Source: Pseudomonas sp. ACN8 (GTDB lineage: Bacteria > Pseudomonadota > Gammaproteobacteria > Pseudomonadales > Pseudomonadaceae). Taken from it: a stretch of DNA of 64,000 nucleotides. The stretch covers positions 53,423 to 117,422 of the forward strand of contig NZ_MRCS01000015.1 of NCBI RefSeq assembly GCF_002303925.1, given 5' to 3'. The translations under genes and the position numbers were made by a program. A model generated the notes under the pieces. It was not told where the DNA came from, ran no database searches, and saw only the letters and a program-made list of their open reading frames with translations. Of the stretch, positions 54,445 to 61,823 are shown one piece after another (within the stretch, counting starts at the first letter, position 1; each line of letters opens with the position of its first letter).

Positions 54445-54466
54445 ATTTTTATGGCGCCATAAAAAT
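54445..54466. promoter_or_regulatory. Perfect 22-bp palindrome upstream of algD
   Basis: Eleven-base arms meeting at 54455/54456: the left arm reads ATTTTTATGGC, the right arm GCCATAAAAAT. It is exact, AT-rich at the ends and centred on GGCGCC, 725-746 bases upstream of the algD start codon. The symmetry suits a dimeric DNA-binding protein; a terminator is also possible because both arms end in A/T runs. Confidence 0.55.
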
Positions 54467-54500
54467 GGCGAAAAAGCAGGGAAGGCTGAAGTGAGTCAAG

Positions 54501-54539
54501 GGTCGGCGCACGAGGGTTTGTGGAGGTCGTGCGCCGACC
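54501..54539 (-). terminator. Strong hairpin after yaaA
   Basis: GGTCGGCGCACGA (54501-54513) pairs perfectly with TCGTGCGCCGACC (54527-54539) around a 13-base loop, 8 bases beyond the yaaA stop. There is no T-run on either strand, so it may stabilise the 3' end rather than terminate by itself. Confidence 0.5.
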
Positions 54540-54546
54540 GGATGCA

Positions 54547-55326
54547 TCACTCTGGTGCGTGGTCGCGCAGAAACACCAGATTGTCCGGCTTGGACTGTTC
54601 GGCGCTGTAGCGATAGCCCTGAGCCTCGAACTGCTTGAGGGTGGCCGGGTCGTTGATGCGTTCTTCGATGACGAAGCGGCTCATCAAGCCGCGGGCCTTT
54701 TTCGCGTAGAAGCTGATGATCTTGTACTGGCCGTTCTTCAGGTCCTTGAATTCGGTATTGACGATGCGCGCGTTCAAGGCGCTGCGCTTGACCGCCGAGA
54801 AATACTCGTTGGAGGCCAGGTTGAGCAGCACGTCATCGCCCTGATCGACCAAGGCTTCGTTCAGCCATTCGCTGATGCGCGTGCCCCAGAAGGCATACAG
54901 ATCCTTGCCCCGGGCGTTGGCCAGTTTGGTGCCCATTTCCAGGCGATAGGGTTGCATCAGGTCCAGCGGGCGCAGCAGGCCGTAGAGGCCCGAGAGCATG
55001 CGCAGGTGTTTTTGGGCGTAGTCGAAATCGGCTTCGCTGAGGGTTTGCGCATTCATGCCGGTGTACACATCACCCTTGAAGGCCAGCAGCGCCTGCTTGG
55101 CGTTTTCCGGGGTGAACGCAGGCGTCCAGCTGCCGAAACGCGCGGCGTTGAGCCCGCCGATCTTGTCGGAGACGTGCATCAACTCGCTGATTTGCGCGGG
55201 CGTCAGCTCGCGCAATTGCAGGATCAACTCCTGGGAGTGGTCGAGGTACTGCGGCTGGGTGAAGCGCTGGGTCGCGGGCGGTGTTTCATAGTCGAGGGTC
55301 TTGGCGGGTGAAATCACCATCAGCAT
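54547..55326 (-). CDS. yaaA: Peroxide stress protein YaaA (UPF0246/DUF328)
   Basis: 259 residues, the family length, beginning [14 protein letters not shown]. Further family marks are [23 protein letters not shown] and [17 protein letters not shown]. In E. coli YaaA lowers free intracellular iron during peroxide stress and binds DNA. AAGGAGA lies 8 bases before the ATG at 55326; the frame is open 46 codons upstream but that part crosses a REPIN. Confidence 0.92.
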   Translation of the reverse strand: MLMVISPAKTLDYETPPATQRFTQPQYLDHSQELILQLRELTPAQISELMHVSDKIGGLNAARFGSWTPAFTPENAKQALLAFKGDVYTGMNAQTLSEADFDYAQKHLRMLSGLYGLLRPLDLMQPYRLEMGTKLANARGKDLYAFWGTRISEWLNEALVDQGDDVLLNLASNEYFSAVKRSALNARIVNTEFKDLKNGQYKIISFYAKKARGLMSRFVIEERINDPATLKQFEAQGYRYSAEQSKPDNLVFLRDHAPE

Positions 55327-55428
55327 GAAGTCGTCTCCTTTAATCGTGGCGGCGATTCTAGGGGGTTGTCCTCGTTGACTCCAGCTATGGCGTCCATAGG
55401 TGATGGCCGGTGGCCTTGCACAAAACCT

Positions 55429-55517
55429 GTAGGAGCGAGCCTGCTCGCGATTGCGGTATGACATTCACCAAAAGGCGGTGCCTGAAATATTGCTATCGCG
55501 AGCAGGCTCGCTCCTAC
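55429..55517. repeat. REPIN
   Basis: GTAGGAGCGAGCCTGCTCGCGA at 55429 with inverted partner ending CTCCTAC at 55517, between the divergent yaaA and deacetylase-like genes. Confidence 0.92.
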
Positions 55518-55594
55518 AAGGAGGCTGTGTTGCTGCGGGAGTCGAGTCTGGATCAGCTATAGTGCCGCGCGGGTTTTGTTATGGAGACATCCCA

Positions 55595-56719
55595 TTGCGT
55601 ATCGCTTTTCTCATCTTGATCTGGCTACTGAGCTTCGGCGCCATCGCGGCACCGGGCGAGGTGGCGACGCTCGACCGCAGCACCTGGCCGGAAAAACTCG
55701 GCAACCCGACGCTGTTCGACGTGGCGTCGAGGGCCGAGATCCTCATGTTTTCCAGTGTCCTGCTGGCCAGCGAGTCGCTGGATGAACCCGCCCTGGCCCA
55801 GCGCCTGGGCCTGCGCACGATCAATCTGGAGTCGATCAACCGGGTTCGCCAGCGTATGTGGCAGCGGCTGCTGGTCAACTACAACTTCGCCCAACAGAGT
55901 TGCGACCAGGATGCCTCCTTCTGTTTTCTGGTCGAAGACCTGCCCACTCTGCGCGAACAGGCCGCCAAGTTTCAGGTCGGCACAGACAGCTACTACATCA
56001 AGTGGGCCGAACCGAGCCGTGTGTTCCACACCCAGTACCTGGACGAACAGTTGCGCAAGGCCGCTTTGTTCCCGCAAACCAGCAGCGAGGTCGATCATTT
56101 TGGCGACTATGAGCGCAGCGGCGACGGGATGCATGACCGGCTGTTTCTGCTGACCTTCGACAGCGCCGCCAACGCCGCGCCGGATAACACTGACTGGGTC
56201 ACCGAGTACCTGCGCAAGTCGAACCTGAGCGGGACGTTCTTCGTCCTTGGCAAGGACATCCAGGCCCGTTTGGCCGAAGCTTCGGTGAGTAACCTGCAAG
56301 GGACCTACTCAAGCCAGTGCATCGGCGTACAAGGCTGGGAGTTCCGTTCCCACAGCCACTGGCAGGACTGGCAGGACTCGGTGCGCCGCAGCGCCGAACT
56401 GGTCAAGAGCAAGCTGCCGGAGAACTACGTGCCGCTGTTCCGTCCTCCCGATGGCCAGCGCCGTTCCGATGCCGAAGGTTTCTTCAAGACTCAGGGGTTG
56501 CAGGTAGCGTTGTGGGACATCGATGCCCAGGACGGTGCCGGCAAACTCAAGGGCAACCCAAGTGCACAACGGGTGCTGACCCTGATGTTGCTGTGGCGGC
56601 ACGGCGTGATCAATTTCAATGTGAAGCAGGATGGGGTGAAAACGGCGTTGCCGTGGCTGGTCACGCAAACGGCGCCTGTCGGGATCGGCTGGGAGGATTG
56701 CCAGGAGGCGTTTCGCTGA
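55595..56719 (+). CDS. Exported polysaccharide-deacetylase-like protein
   Basis: 374 residues from a TTG start at 55595, with GGAGA 7 bases upstream and a type I signal peptide (MRIAFLILIWLLSFGAIAAP). The first 170 mature residues are of unknown type. The C-terminal half resembles a NodB deacetylase: LLTFDSAANAAPDNTDWV (usual TFDD reads TFDS), an EFRSHSHWQDW segment where the H-x3-H zinc pair is not kept, and LFRPPDGQRRSDA (the RxPY/RPP motif). Fold assignment is fairly safe. Deacetylase activity is doubtful because of the altered zinc motifs. Confidence 0.72.
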   Translation: MRIAFLILIWLLSFGAIAAPGEVATLDRSTWPEKLGNPTLFDVASRAEILMFSSVLLASESLDEPALAQRLGLRTINLESINRVRQRMWQRLLVNYNFAQQSCDQDASFCFLVEDLPTLREQAAKFQVGTDSYYIKWAEPSRVFHTQYLDEQLRKAALFPQTSSEVDHFGDYERSGDGMHDRLFLLTFDSAANAAPDNTDWVTEYLRKSNLSGTFFVLGKDIQARLAEASVSNLQGTYSSQCIGVQGWEFRSHSHWQDWQDSVRRSAELVKSKLPENYVPLFRPPDGQRRSDAEGFFKTQGLQVALWDIDAQDGAGKLKGNPSAQRVLTLMLLWRHGVINFNVKQDGVKTALPWLVTQTAPVGIGWEDCQEAFR

Positions 56720-56726
56720 AAACGAC

Positions 56727-56753
56727 AAAACCCCGTGAACATTGGGTTTTTGG
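56727..56753 (+). terminator. Terminator after the deacetylase-like gene
   Basis: AAAACCC (56727-56733) pairs with GGGTTTT (56744-56750), loop of 10, continuing T. It starts 7 bases after the stop codon. Confidence 0.7.
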
Positions 56754-57055
56754 CGATTCTGGAAGGGGATTCGTTGCAGGTGGACTTCCGACTTTAAACG
56801 GGTGATGGCAGTCCGCCAAGTGCTATTGGTCAATCTGCAAAATAAACTTCAAAAAAGCGTCAAAGTACTTTTTTCTGTCACACGTTTTGGAGTATTACGA
56901 AGACAGACCGCCGAAACCTGCAACACAGGTGGCGTCTTCCAAGACCCCGCATGTATGCAGAACACTTGAGTCCCCGCAGGTGTATTCGGCAGTCACTTCG
57001 AGGCGCAGCACCGTCAAGGTATTGCGTCGAATGGCTCCCACAAAGGTGACCGAGT
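56754..57055 (+). promoter_or_regulatory. Leader region of the PhoH-type gene with a three-tier hairpin
   Basis: No gene seen. A structured element lies at 56899-56939: GAAGAC pairs with GTCTTC, then after a 5-base bulge GCC pairs with GGC, and an inner ACCTG/CAGGT stem closes a 5-base loop. AAAAAAG/CTTTTTT arms also occur near 56850-56876. The start codon of the PIN-PhoH gene lies about 116 bases downstream, so the element would be in its 5' UTR if transcription starts upstream of it. No clear promoter was found. Confidence 0.4.
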
Positions 57056-58450
57056 ATGGATGATCACGGACGTAGCTCTTCTTCCAACCAGCCAATCCTT
57101 TATGTACTCGATACCAACGTATTGATTCACGATCCAAACGCGCTGCTCAACTTCGAAGAACACCACGTCGCGATCCCGATGACCGTGCTTGAAGAGCTCG
57201 ACAAGCTCAAGAGCGGGCATCACAGCGTAGCCGCCGAATGCCGCCAGGCCATCCGCCTGATCGACAAGACCCTGGGCGATGCCTCACCCGAGGACGTCGA
57301 GCAGGGTGTGCCGATCCAGCGTGGTAAAAGCGGACCCAAGGGTTTGCTGTCAATTCTGATGAGCAAGCATGCCGAGCCGAACCTGATTCTGCCCGAGCAT
57401 CTGAACGACAACAAAATCATCAACCAACTGATCGACCTGCACGCGCGCGACCCGAAAAAGCCCGTGGTGCTGGTCACCAAAGACATCAATATGCGCCTCA
57501 AGGCGCGCGCCTGCGGGATCGCGGCCGAGGACTACAGCACCGACCAACTGGTCGATGACGTGTCCTTGCTGCCCAACGGCTACCACAACATGACCGGCTC
57601 TTTCTGGGACCGCGTGAGCAAGGTCGAAACCCGTCAGGACCACGGCCGCACCTGGCATCAGGTGCAATTGATCGACAACCTGCCGGCGGTGCACATCAAC
57701 GAATTCATCATTGATGAACAGGGCTTTGTCGGCTGGATCAAGGAGATTGAAGAAGACCGCTTGCTGATCCTCGACCTGCACCAGGAACCGCTGCTGCACC
57801 AGGAAGCCTGGGGCCTCAAGCCGCGTGATATCTATCAGAGCCTGGCGTTGTACGCCTTGCTCGATCCGGACATCCACCTGGTCAACCTGTCGGGTGCCGC
57901 CGGTTCGGGTAAAACCATCCTGGCGCTGGCCGCTGCGATCGAGCAGACCATGGTCAGCAAACGTTATCGCCGCATCATCGCCACCCGCAGCGTGCAGGGC
58001 CTGGACCAGGAAATCGGTTTCCTGCCCGGCACCGAAGCGGAAAAAATGGAGCCGTGGCTGGGCGCCATCACCGACAACCTCGAAGCCTTGCACATGGATG
58101 ATGAAAGCACCCATGGCAGCGTTGACTACATCCTCAGCAAAGTGCCGTTGCAGTTCAAATCCCTCAACTACATCCGGGGCCGCAGCTTCCAGCAGAGCCT
58201 GATCCTGATCGACGAATGCCAGAACCTCACGCCGCACCAGATGAAAACCATCATCACCCGTGCCGGCGCCGGTTCCAAAGTGGTGTGCCTGGGCAACCTG
58301 GCGCAGATTGACACCCCTTACCTGTCCGCGACCAGCTCCGGGCTGACCTATCTCACTGAACGCTTCAAGGACTTCCCGAACGGGGTGCACATCACCCTGC
58401 AAGGGGTACCACGCTCGATCCTGGCCGAATACGCCGAATCGCATTTGTAA
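57056..58450 (+). CDS. PIN-PhoH family ATPase/ribonuclease protein (YlaK-like)
   Basis: 464 residues fusing an N-terminal PIN nuclease domain (about 14-150, acidic residues in VLDTNVLIHDPNA and later VTKDINMRLKA) to a C-terminal PhoH ATPase domain. The latter has Walker A GAAGSGKT near residue 280 and Walker B LILIDECQNL. PhoH2-type proteins of this build are RNA helicase/ribonucleases; here the fusion is complete. AAAGGTGA lies before the ATG. In other Pseudomonas a gene of this type precedes moaC, as here apart from the insert that follows. Confidence 0.9.
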   Translation: MDDHGRSSSSNQPILYVLDTNVLIHDPNALLNFEEHHVAIPMTVLEELDKLKSGHHSVAAECRQAIRLIDKTLGDASPEDVEQGVPIQRGKSGPKGLLSILMSKHAEPNLILPEHLNDNKIINQLIDLHARDPKKPVVLVTKDINMRLKARACGIAAEDYSTDQLVDDVSLLPNGYHNMTGSFWDRVSKVETRQDHGRTWHQVQLIDNLPAVHINEFIIDEQGFVGWIKEIEEDRLLILDLHQEPLLHQEAWGLKPRDIYQSLALYALLDPDIHLVNLSGAAGSGKTILALAAAIEQTMVSKRYRRIIATRSVQGLDQEIGFLPGTEAEKMEPWLGAITDNLEALHMDDESTHGSVDYILSKVPLQFKSLNYIRGRSFQQSLILIDECQNLTPHQMKTIITRAGAGSKVVCLGNLAQIDTPYLSATSSGLTYLTERFKDFPNGVHITLQGVPRSILAEYAESHL

Positions 58451-58492
58451 CTGTCCATCGGAACCGGGCGGCCGCAAGGTCGCCCGGTTTTT
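58436..58492 (+). repeat. Direct repeat copy A (phoH 3' end plus terminator)
   Basis: 57 bases containing the last codons of the PIN-PhoH gene, its stop, and the hairpin ACCGGGCGGCC-GCAA-GGTCGCCCGGT with a T-run (58463-58493), a good terminator. It recurs at 59328-59384, an offset of 892 bases, with 48 of 57 positions the same; six of the nine differences are in the hairpin loop region. Confidence 0.88.
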
Positions 58493-58493
58493 T
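58463..58493 (+). terminator. Rho-independent terminator of the PIN-PhoH gene
   Basis: Eleven-pair stem ACCGGGCGGCC/GGTCGCCCGGT (one G-U), GCAA loop, six T. It starts 12 bases after the stop codon. Confidence 0.92.
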
Positions 58494-58502
58494 GTACGCT
58501 GT

Positions 58503-58946
58503 TTACAGAGATTCCGAAAAATAGCCCTTGAGGGTTTCCGTAAGAATTGATTGAGCGTCCAATACCTCTTGGGTCGGCTCAGGCTGTGAGCTACTGAACT
58601 TTTTTCGCGTCCAGCTGAAAAAGAAAGGGCCATCAATAATGCGTTCATTGTGTTCCGCCAAATATAACTTGGTCACGGAGGTATACCTGGGGAAAACATG
58701 AAAATGTAGTTCATGATTGAGTTCGGAAATACGCATTATGTATATTTTTTCAGGAGAAAATAGCGTGTTTAAGGCTCGCTCCGTAAGTGCCAGGCCTTTC
58801 ATCAGTTCAGCGCTTTCCGCCGAACTTAGTTCTGCGAGTCTTGATATGTCCCGCTTAAGAGAAATAATCATGTAGCCAGGGATGTCGCAGTCCCGGCAGT
58901 GAGAGATTACGATGTGTTTTCCTGAGTAAATTGTCCGCGCGGACAT
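58503..58946 (-). CDS. HIT-like protein with altered catalytic triad
   Basis: 147 residues from the ATG at 58946 (GGGAGG upstream). The family histidine-triad region reads N-H78-E-L-H81-F-H83-V-F-P-R: the middle (nucleophile) and last histidines are kept, but the first position of H-x-H-x-H is Glu79. Upstream DIPGYMIISLKRDI matches the HIT substrate-binding strand. HIT proteins hydrolyse nucleoside phosphoramidates or dinucleotides; activity here is uncertain. The coding sequence is AT-rich compared with its neighbours and lies within a direct-repeat-flanked insert, so acquisition is likely. Confidence 0.75.
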   Translation of the reverse strand: MSARTIYSGKHIVISHCRDCDIPGYMIISLKRDISRLAELSSAESAELMKGLALTERALNTLFSPEKIYIMRISELNHELHFHVFPRYTSVTKLYLAEHNERIIDGPFFFSWTRKKFSSSQPEPTQEVLDAQSILTETLKGYFSESL

Positions 58947-59032
58947 GACTAGCCTCCCGTGTGCCACCATGGTTGAGTTGACGTGTAAGGTCTGCCCCGT
59001 TGAGCTCCTGCCGGAGGCCAGAGGAAAAAACC

Positions 59033-59221
59033 TTGTACGATACCTCTGTACTGAATTTTGTAGAATCGTTAGGTTTGTCGATCAGCTTTTCTCGAATGAA
59101 CAACTCGGTCAATCATTCTGTTGTAGGAGGTTTCATTGCAGGTCATGGGGGCGGGCTTACGGAAAATCCTTACGTTGATATTTATTATAAAATAATCAGT
59201 GAATTATCAGTTGGTGCATAA
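59033..59221 (+). CDS. Small unrecognised reading frame in the insert
   Basis: 62 codons from a TTG at 59033 with AGAGGAAA upstream, divergent from the HIT-like gene. The peptide reads plausibly as protein, including VVGGFIAGHGGGLTENPYVD and a C-terminal IYYKIISELSVGA, and could be the tail of a larger lost gene. I do not recognise it. A second, overlapping 19-codon frame (59136-59195, hydrophobic and basic) has a perfect TAGGAGG 5 bases before its TTG. Either, both or neither may be expressed. Confidence 0.35.
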   Translation: MYDTSVLNFVESLGLSISFSRMNNSVNHSVVGGFIAGHGGGLTENPYVDIYYKIISELSVGA

Positions 59222-59327
59222 ATTTAAGTCGTTCGGTGATGTAAAAAAACGAATTTCGAGTATGGTTTTGTTACATTTATTTTTGTTATTTGGCAAAGCT
59301 TCCGTCGGGGGTTGTAAACTCAATAAG

Positions 59328-59384
59328 GAAGCGCTTTTGTAACTGTCCAGCGGAACCGGGCGGCCTTACAACCGCCCGGTTTTT
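59328..59384 (+). repeat. Direct repeat copy B
   Basis: Second copy of the 57-base phoH-end repeat. It keeps GAAGCGCTTTTGTAA, a 13 of 15 match to the last codons and stop of the PIN-PhoH gene, and a working-looking terminator (ACCGGGCGG/CCGCCCGGT, 9 perfect pairs, then T-run). Sequence before 59328 no longer resembles phoH. Confidence 0.88.
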
Positions 59385-59403
59385 ATGGGTATATGAAAAA
59401 CCA

Positions 59404-59488
59404 GTGGGAGCGAGCCTGCACGCGAAAGCGATCAGACATTCAGCATGGATGTTGACTCTTACGCCGCCTTCGCGAGCAAGCCCGCACA
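59404..59488. repeat. Degenerate REPIN
   Basis: GTGGGAGCGAGCCTGCACGCGA at 59404 and a partly decayed inverted arm TTCGCGAGCAAGCCCGCACAC. Several changes break the pairing, unlike the other copies. Confidence 0.75.
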
Positions 59489-59574
59489 CATTGGTTTGTG
59501 GTGGGCCGACAATCGTGCGTGCGAATAATTGACCCGCAGGTTTACAATCGACGCTCCTGATCAGGAGTAATCCC

Positions 59575-60048
59575 GTGCTGACTCATCTCGATTCCCAAGG
59601 TCGCGCCAACATGGTCGACGTCACTGAAAAAGCCGTGACGTTCCGTGAGGCGACCGCTCAAGCGCTGGTGCGCATGCTGCCCGAAACCCTGCAGATGATT
59701 GTCAGCGGCGGCCACCCCAAGGGTGATGTGTTTGCCGTGGCGCGCATTGCCGGCATTCAGGCGGCGAAGAAAACCAGCGATTTGATTCCGCTGTGCCATC
59801 CACTGATGCTGACCGGCGTCAAGGTCGAGCTCAGTGCCGAAGGCGACGATTCGGTGCGCATCGTGGCGCGCTGCAAGCTGTCCGGGCAGACCGGCGTCGA
59901 GATGGAGGCCCTGACCGCCGCCAGTGTCGCCGCGCTGACGATCTACGACATGTGCAAGGCCGTGGACCGTGGCATGACCATCGAAAGCGTGCGTCTGCTG
60001 GAGAAGGTCGGCGGCAAGAGCGGACATTTCCAGGCGGAGCAGCCATGA
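59575..60048 (+). CDS. moaC: Cyclic pyranopterin monophosphate synthase accessory protein MoaC
   Basis: Second step of molybdenum cofactor synthesis, forming cPMP with MoaA. The 157 residues contain the family blocks [27 protein letters not shown] and [13 protein letters not shown]. The start is GTG with AGGAG upstream. It overlaps moaD by 4 bases. moaA is not in the window. Confidence 0.96.
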   Translation: MLTHLDSQGRANMVDVTEKAVTFREATAQALVRMLPETLQMIVSGGHPKGDVFAVARIAGIQAAKKTSDLIPLCHPLMLTGVKVELSAEGDDSVRIVARCKLSGQTGVEMEALTAASVAALTIYDMCKAVDRGMTIESVRLLEKVGGKSGHFQAEQP

Positions 60049-60287
60049 ACGTTACCGTGAGGTTTTTCGCCCGTTATCGCGAAGCTTTGGGTGTGGACTC
60101 GGTGAAAGTGGAAGGCAACTTCGCCACCGTCGACGACGTCCGCGCGCTATTGGCCCAACGTGACGGTGCCGAGGTGTTGAGCGAACAGAACTTGATGTGC
60201 GCCCGTAATGAAGACCTGTGCCAGCTCGACGAGCCGGTCAGCGAGGGCGATGAAGTGGCGTTCTTTCCGACTGTGACCGGAGGCTGA
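60045..60287 (+). CDS. moaD: Molybdopterin synthase sulfur carrier subunit MoaD
   Basis: 80-residue ubiquitin-like sulfur carrier ending in the required Gly-Gly (FFPTVTGG), whose C-terminal thiocarboxylate feeds MoaE. The ATG at 60045 overlaps the moaC stop; the upstream open frame lies in moaC. Confidence 0.96.
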   Translation: MNVTVRFFARYREALGVDSVKVEGNFATVDDVRALLAQRDGAEVLSEQNLMCARNEDLCQLDEPVSEGDEVAFFPTVTGG

Positions 60288-60290
60288 GCC

Positions 60291-60743
60291 ATGGCGATTC
60301 GCGTGCAGTCCACCGCGTTCGACCCGGGTGCCGAAGTCAATGCCATGCACGATGCCAATGTCGGCGTGGGTGCGGTGGTGAGTTTTGTCGGCTATGTGCG
60401 CGACTTCAATGACGGCCTCGACGTCGCCGGGATGTTCCTCGAACACTATCCCGGCATGACCGAAAAGGCCCTCGGCAAGATTGCCATCGAGGCCGAGCAG
60501 CGCTGGCCGTTGCTCAAGCTGGAAGTGCTGCACCGCATCGGCGCCCTGGAACCGGGCGAGCCGATTGTCTTCGTCGGCGCGGCCAGCGCCCATCGTCAGG
60601 CGGCATTCGACGCCTGCGCCTTTGTCATGGACTACCTGAAAACCCGTGCGCCGTTCTGGAAGAAAGAAAACACCAGTGACGGGCCGCGTTGGGTCGAGGG
60701 GCGTGACAGTGATCATGCGGCGGCGGATCGCTGGAAGCAGTAA
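60291..60743 (+). CDS. moaE: Molybdopterin synthase catalytic subunit MoaE
   Basis: 150 residues. It inserts two sulfurs into cPMP to make molybdopterin, working as a MoaD2-MoaE2 tetramer. Family marks are VGAVVSFVGYVRDFNDG, the LEHYPGM motif, HRIGALEPGE, and the catalytic lysine region RAPFWKKE. It follows moaD by 3 bases. Confidence 0.96.
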   Translation: MAIRVQSTAFDPGAEVNAMHDANVGVGAVVSFVGYVRDFNDGLDVAGMFLEHYPGMTEKALGKIAIEAEQRWPLLKLEVLHRIGALEPGEPIVFVGAASAHRQAAFDACAFVMDYLKTRAPFWKKENTSDGPRWVEGRDSDHAAADRWKQ

Positions 60744-60775
60744 ACCTATAGTTTTTTGTTGTCTCTTCGGGCCTC

Positions 60776-60847
60776 ATCGCGAGCAGGCTCGCTCCCACAC
60801 TGGATCTGTGTTCGCAGGACCAATGTAGGAGCGAGCCTGCTCTCGAT
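60776..60847. repeat. REPIN, inverse topology
   Basis: ATCGCGAGCAGGCTCGCTCCCAC at 60776 followed by GTAGGAGCGAGCCTGCTCTCGAT ending 60847, after moaE. Confidence 0.9.
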
Positions 60848-61037
60848 GGCGTCATCTGCATCACTAAAAGTCTTGATGATTCACCACCCGACCATCGGCC
60901 GGCATGGGCTGCATTTGCCTGATTGACGGCCAATACATAAAAGTCCAAGATGGAATTATAAGTACAAAAAAGGTTTCCACCCGTTTCAGCTTTTTCTTCT
61001 GTCTTGCCAAACCAACAACAACCGCGAGAAAACGAAC

Positions 61038-61814
61038 ATGAAGAAGTTCCCCCTCATCACCGGTCTGGCCTTGAGCCTGTTGGCGTGCAGTTCTGTATTC
61101 GCCGCCGAGAAAACCCTGCGCATTGGCATTGAAGCCGCTTACCCACCTTTCGCCTCGAAAACCGACAAAGGCGAAATCGTCGGTTTTGACTATGACATCG
61201 GCAATGCCCTGTGCGCACAGATGAAGGCCAAGTGTGTGTGGGTCGAAGGCGAGTTCGACGGTCTGATTCCTTCCCTGAAGGTGAAGAAAATCGACATGGC
61301 GCTGTCGTCCATGACCATCAATGAAGACCGCAAGAAGTCGGTGGACTTCACCCACAAGTACTATTTCACCTCGTCGCGCCTGGTGATGAAGGATGGCGCG
61401 GTGGTGGATGACCAGTACGCCAGCCTCAAGGGCAAGAACGTCGGCGTGCAGCGCGCCACCACCACCGACCGTTATGCCACCGAGGTGTTCGAGCCCAAGG
61501 GCATCAACGTCAAGCGCTACAGCAACAACGAAGAAATCTACATGGACCTGGCCGCCGGTCGCCTCGACGCGATTTTTGCCGACACCATTCCGCTCAATGA
61601 CTTCCTGTCGATGCCCCGTGGCAAGGGTTACGCCTTTGTCGGGCCGGAGCTGAAAGATCCGAAATATGTGGGCGAGGGTGCCGGGATTGCCGTGCGCAAG
61701 GGCAACACCGAACTGGTCAGCGAGCTGAACACGGCCATTGATGGCATTCGTGCCAATGGTGAGTACCAGAAGATTTCGGACAAGTATTTCAAGTCCGACA
61801 TTTACGGCGACTGA
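61038..61814 (+). CDS. Periplasmic basic-amino-acid-binding protein of an ABC transporter
   Basis: 258 residues of the solute-binding family 3 (ArgT/HisJ/AotJ type): [50 protein letters not shown] and the later DAIFAD. The signal sequence could be cleaved as type I (after VFA) or at a lipobox-like L-L-A-C. No permease or ATPase genes are adjacent. It converges on the dauBAR operon, which breaks down D-arginine, so arginine or a related cation is the likely ligand. In P. aeruginosa a similar binding-protein gene neighbours dauR. Confidence 0.88.
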   Translation: MKKFPLITGLALSLLACSSVFAAEKTLRIGIEAAYPPFASKTDKGEIVGFDYDIGNALCAQMKAKCVWVEGEFDGLIPSLKVKKIDMALSSMTINEDRKKSVDFTHKYYFTSSRLVMKDGAVVDDQYASLKGKNVGVQRATTTDRYATEVFEPKGINVKRYSNNEEIYMDLAAGRLDAIFADTIPLNDFLSMPRGKGYAFVGPELKDPKYVGEGAGIAVRKGNTELVSELNTAIDGIRANGEYQKISDKYFKSDIYGD

Positions 61815-61823
61815 TCTACCGCC

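Larger units (their letters stand above)
53721..54546. promoter_or_regulatory. algD: Long upstream region of algD
   Basis: 826 bases without a credible gene, clearly more AT-rich than the flanks, upstream of algD and downstream of yaaA. In P. aeruginosa the algD promoter needs the extracytoplasmic sigma factor AlgU and far-upstream sites for AlgR, AlgB and AmrZ. I see several TAACTT boxes on the minus strand (near 54170 and 54425) each followed by TCA after 15 bases, one or two bases short of the AlgU spacing, so I do not call a promoter. No AlgR box was recognised. Confidence 0.6.
59222..59574. other. Gap between the insert and moaC
   Basis: No gene seen. It contains the AT-rich right end of the insert (to 59327), direct repeat copy B with its terminator hairpin, and a decayed REPIN at 59404-59488. 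The moaC ribosome binding site (AGGAG, about 59563) is at the end. Confidence 0.6.

Noticed and set aside
55327..55464. Longer N terminus for YaaA
   Set aside because: The upstream 46 codons cross a REPIN and the intergenic gap; the ATG at 55326 has AAGGAGA and gives the family start.
58855..59112. Minus-strand open frame of 85 codons overlapping the start of the HIT-like gene
   Set aside because: Starts with TTG without a good ribosome binding site and overlaps the better-supported HIT-like frame and its binding site.
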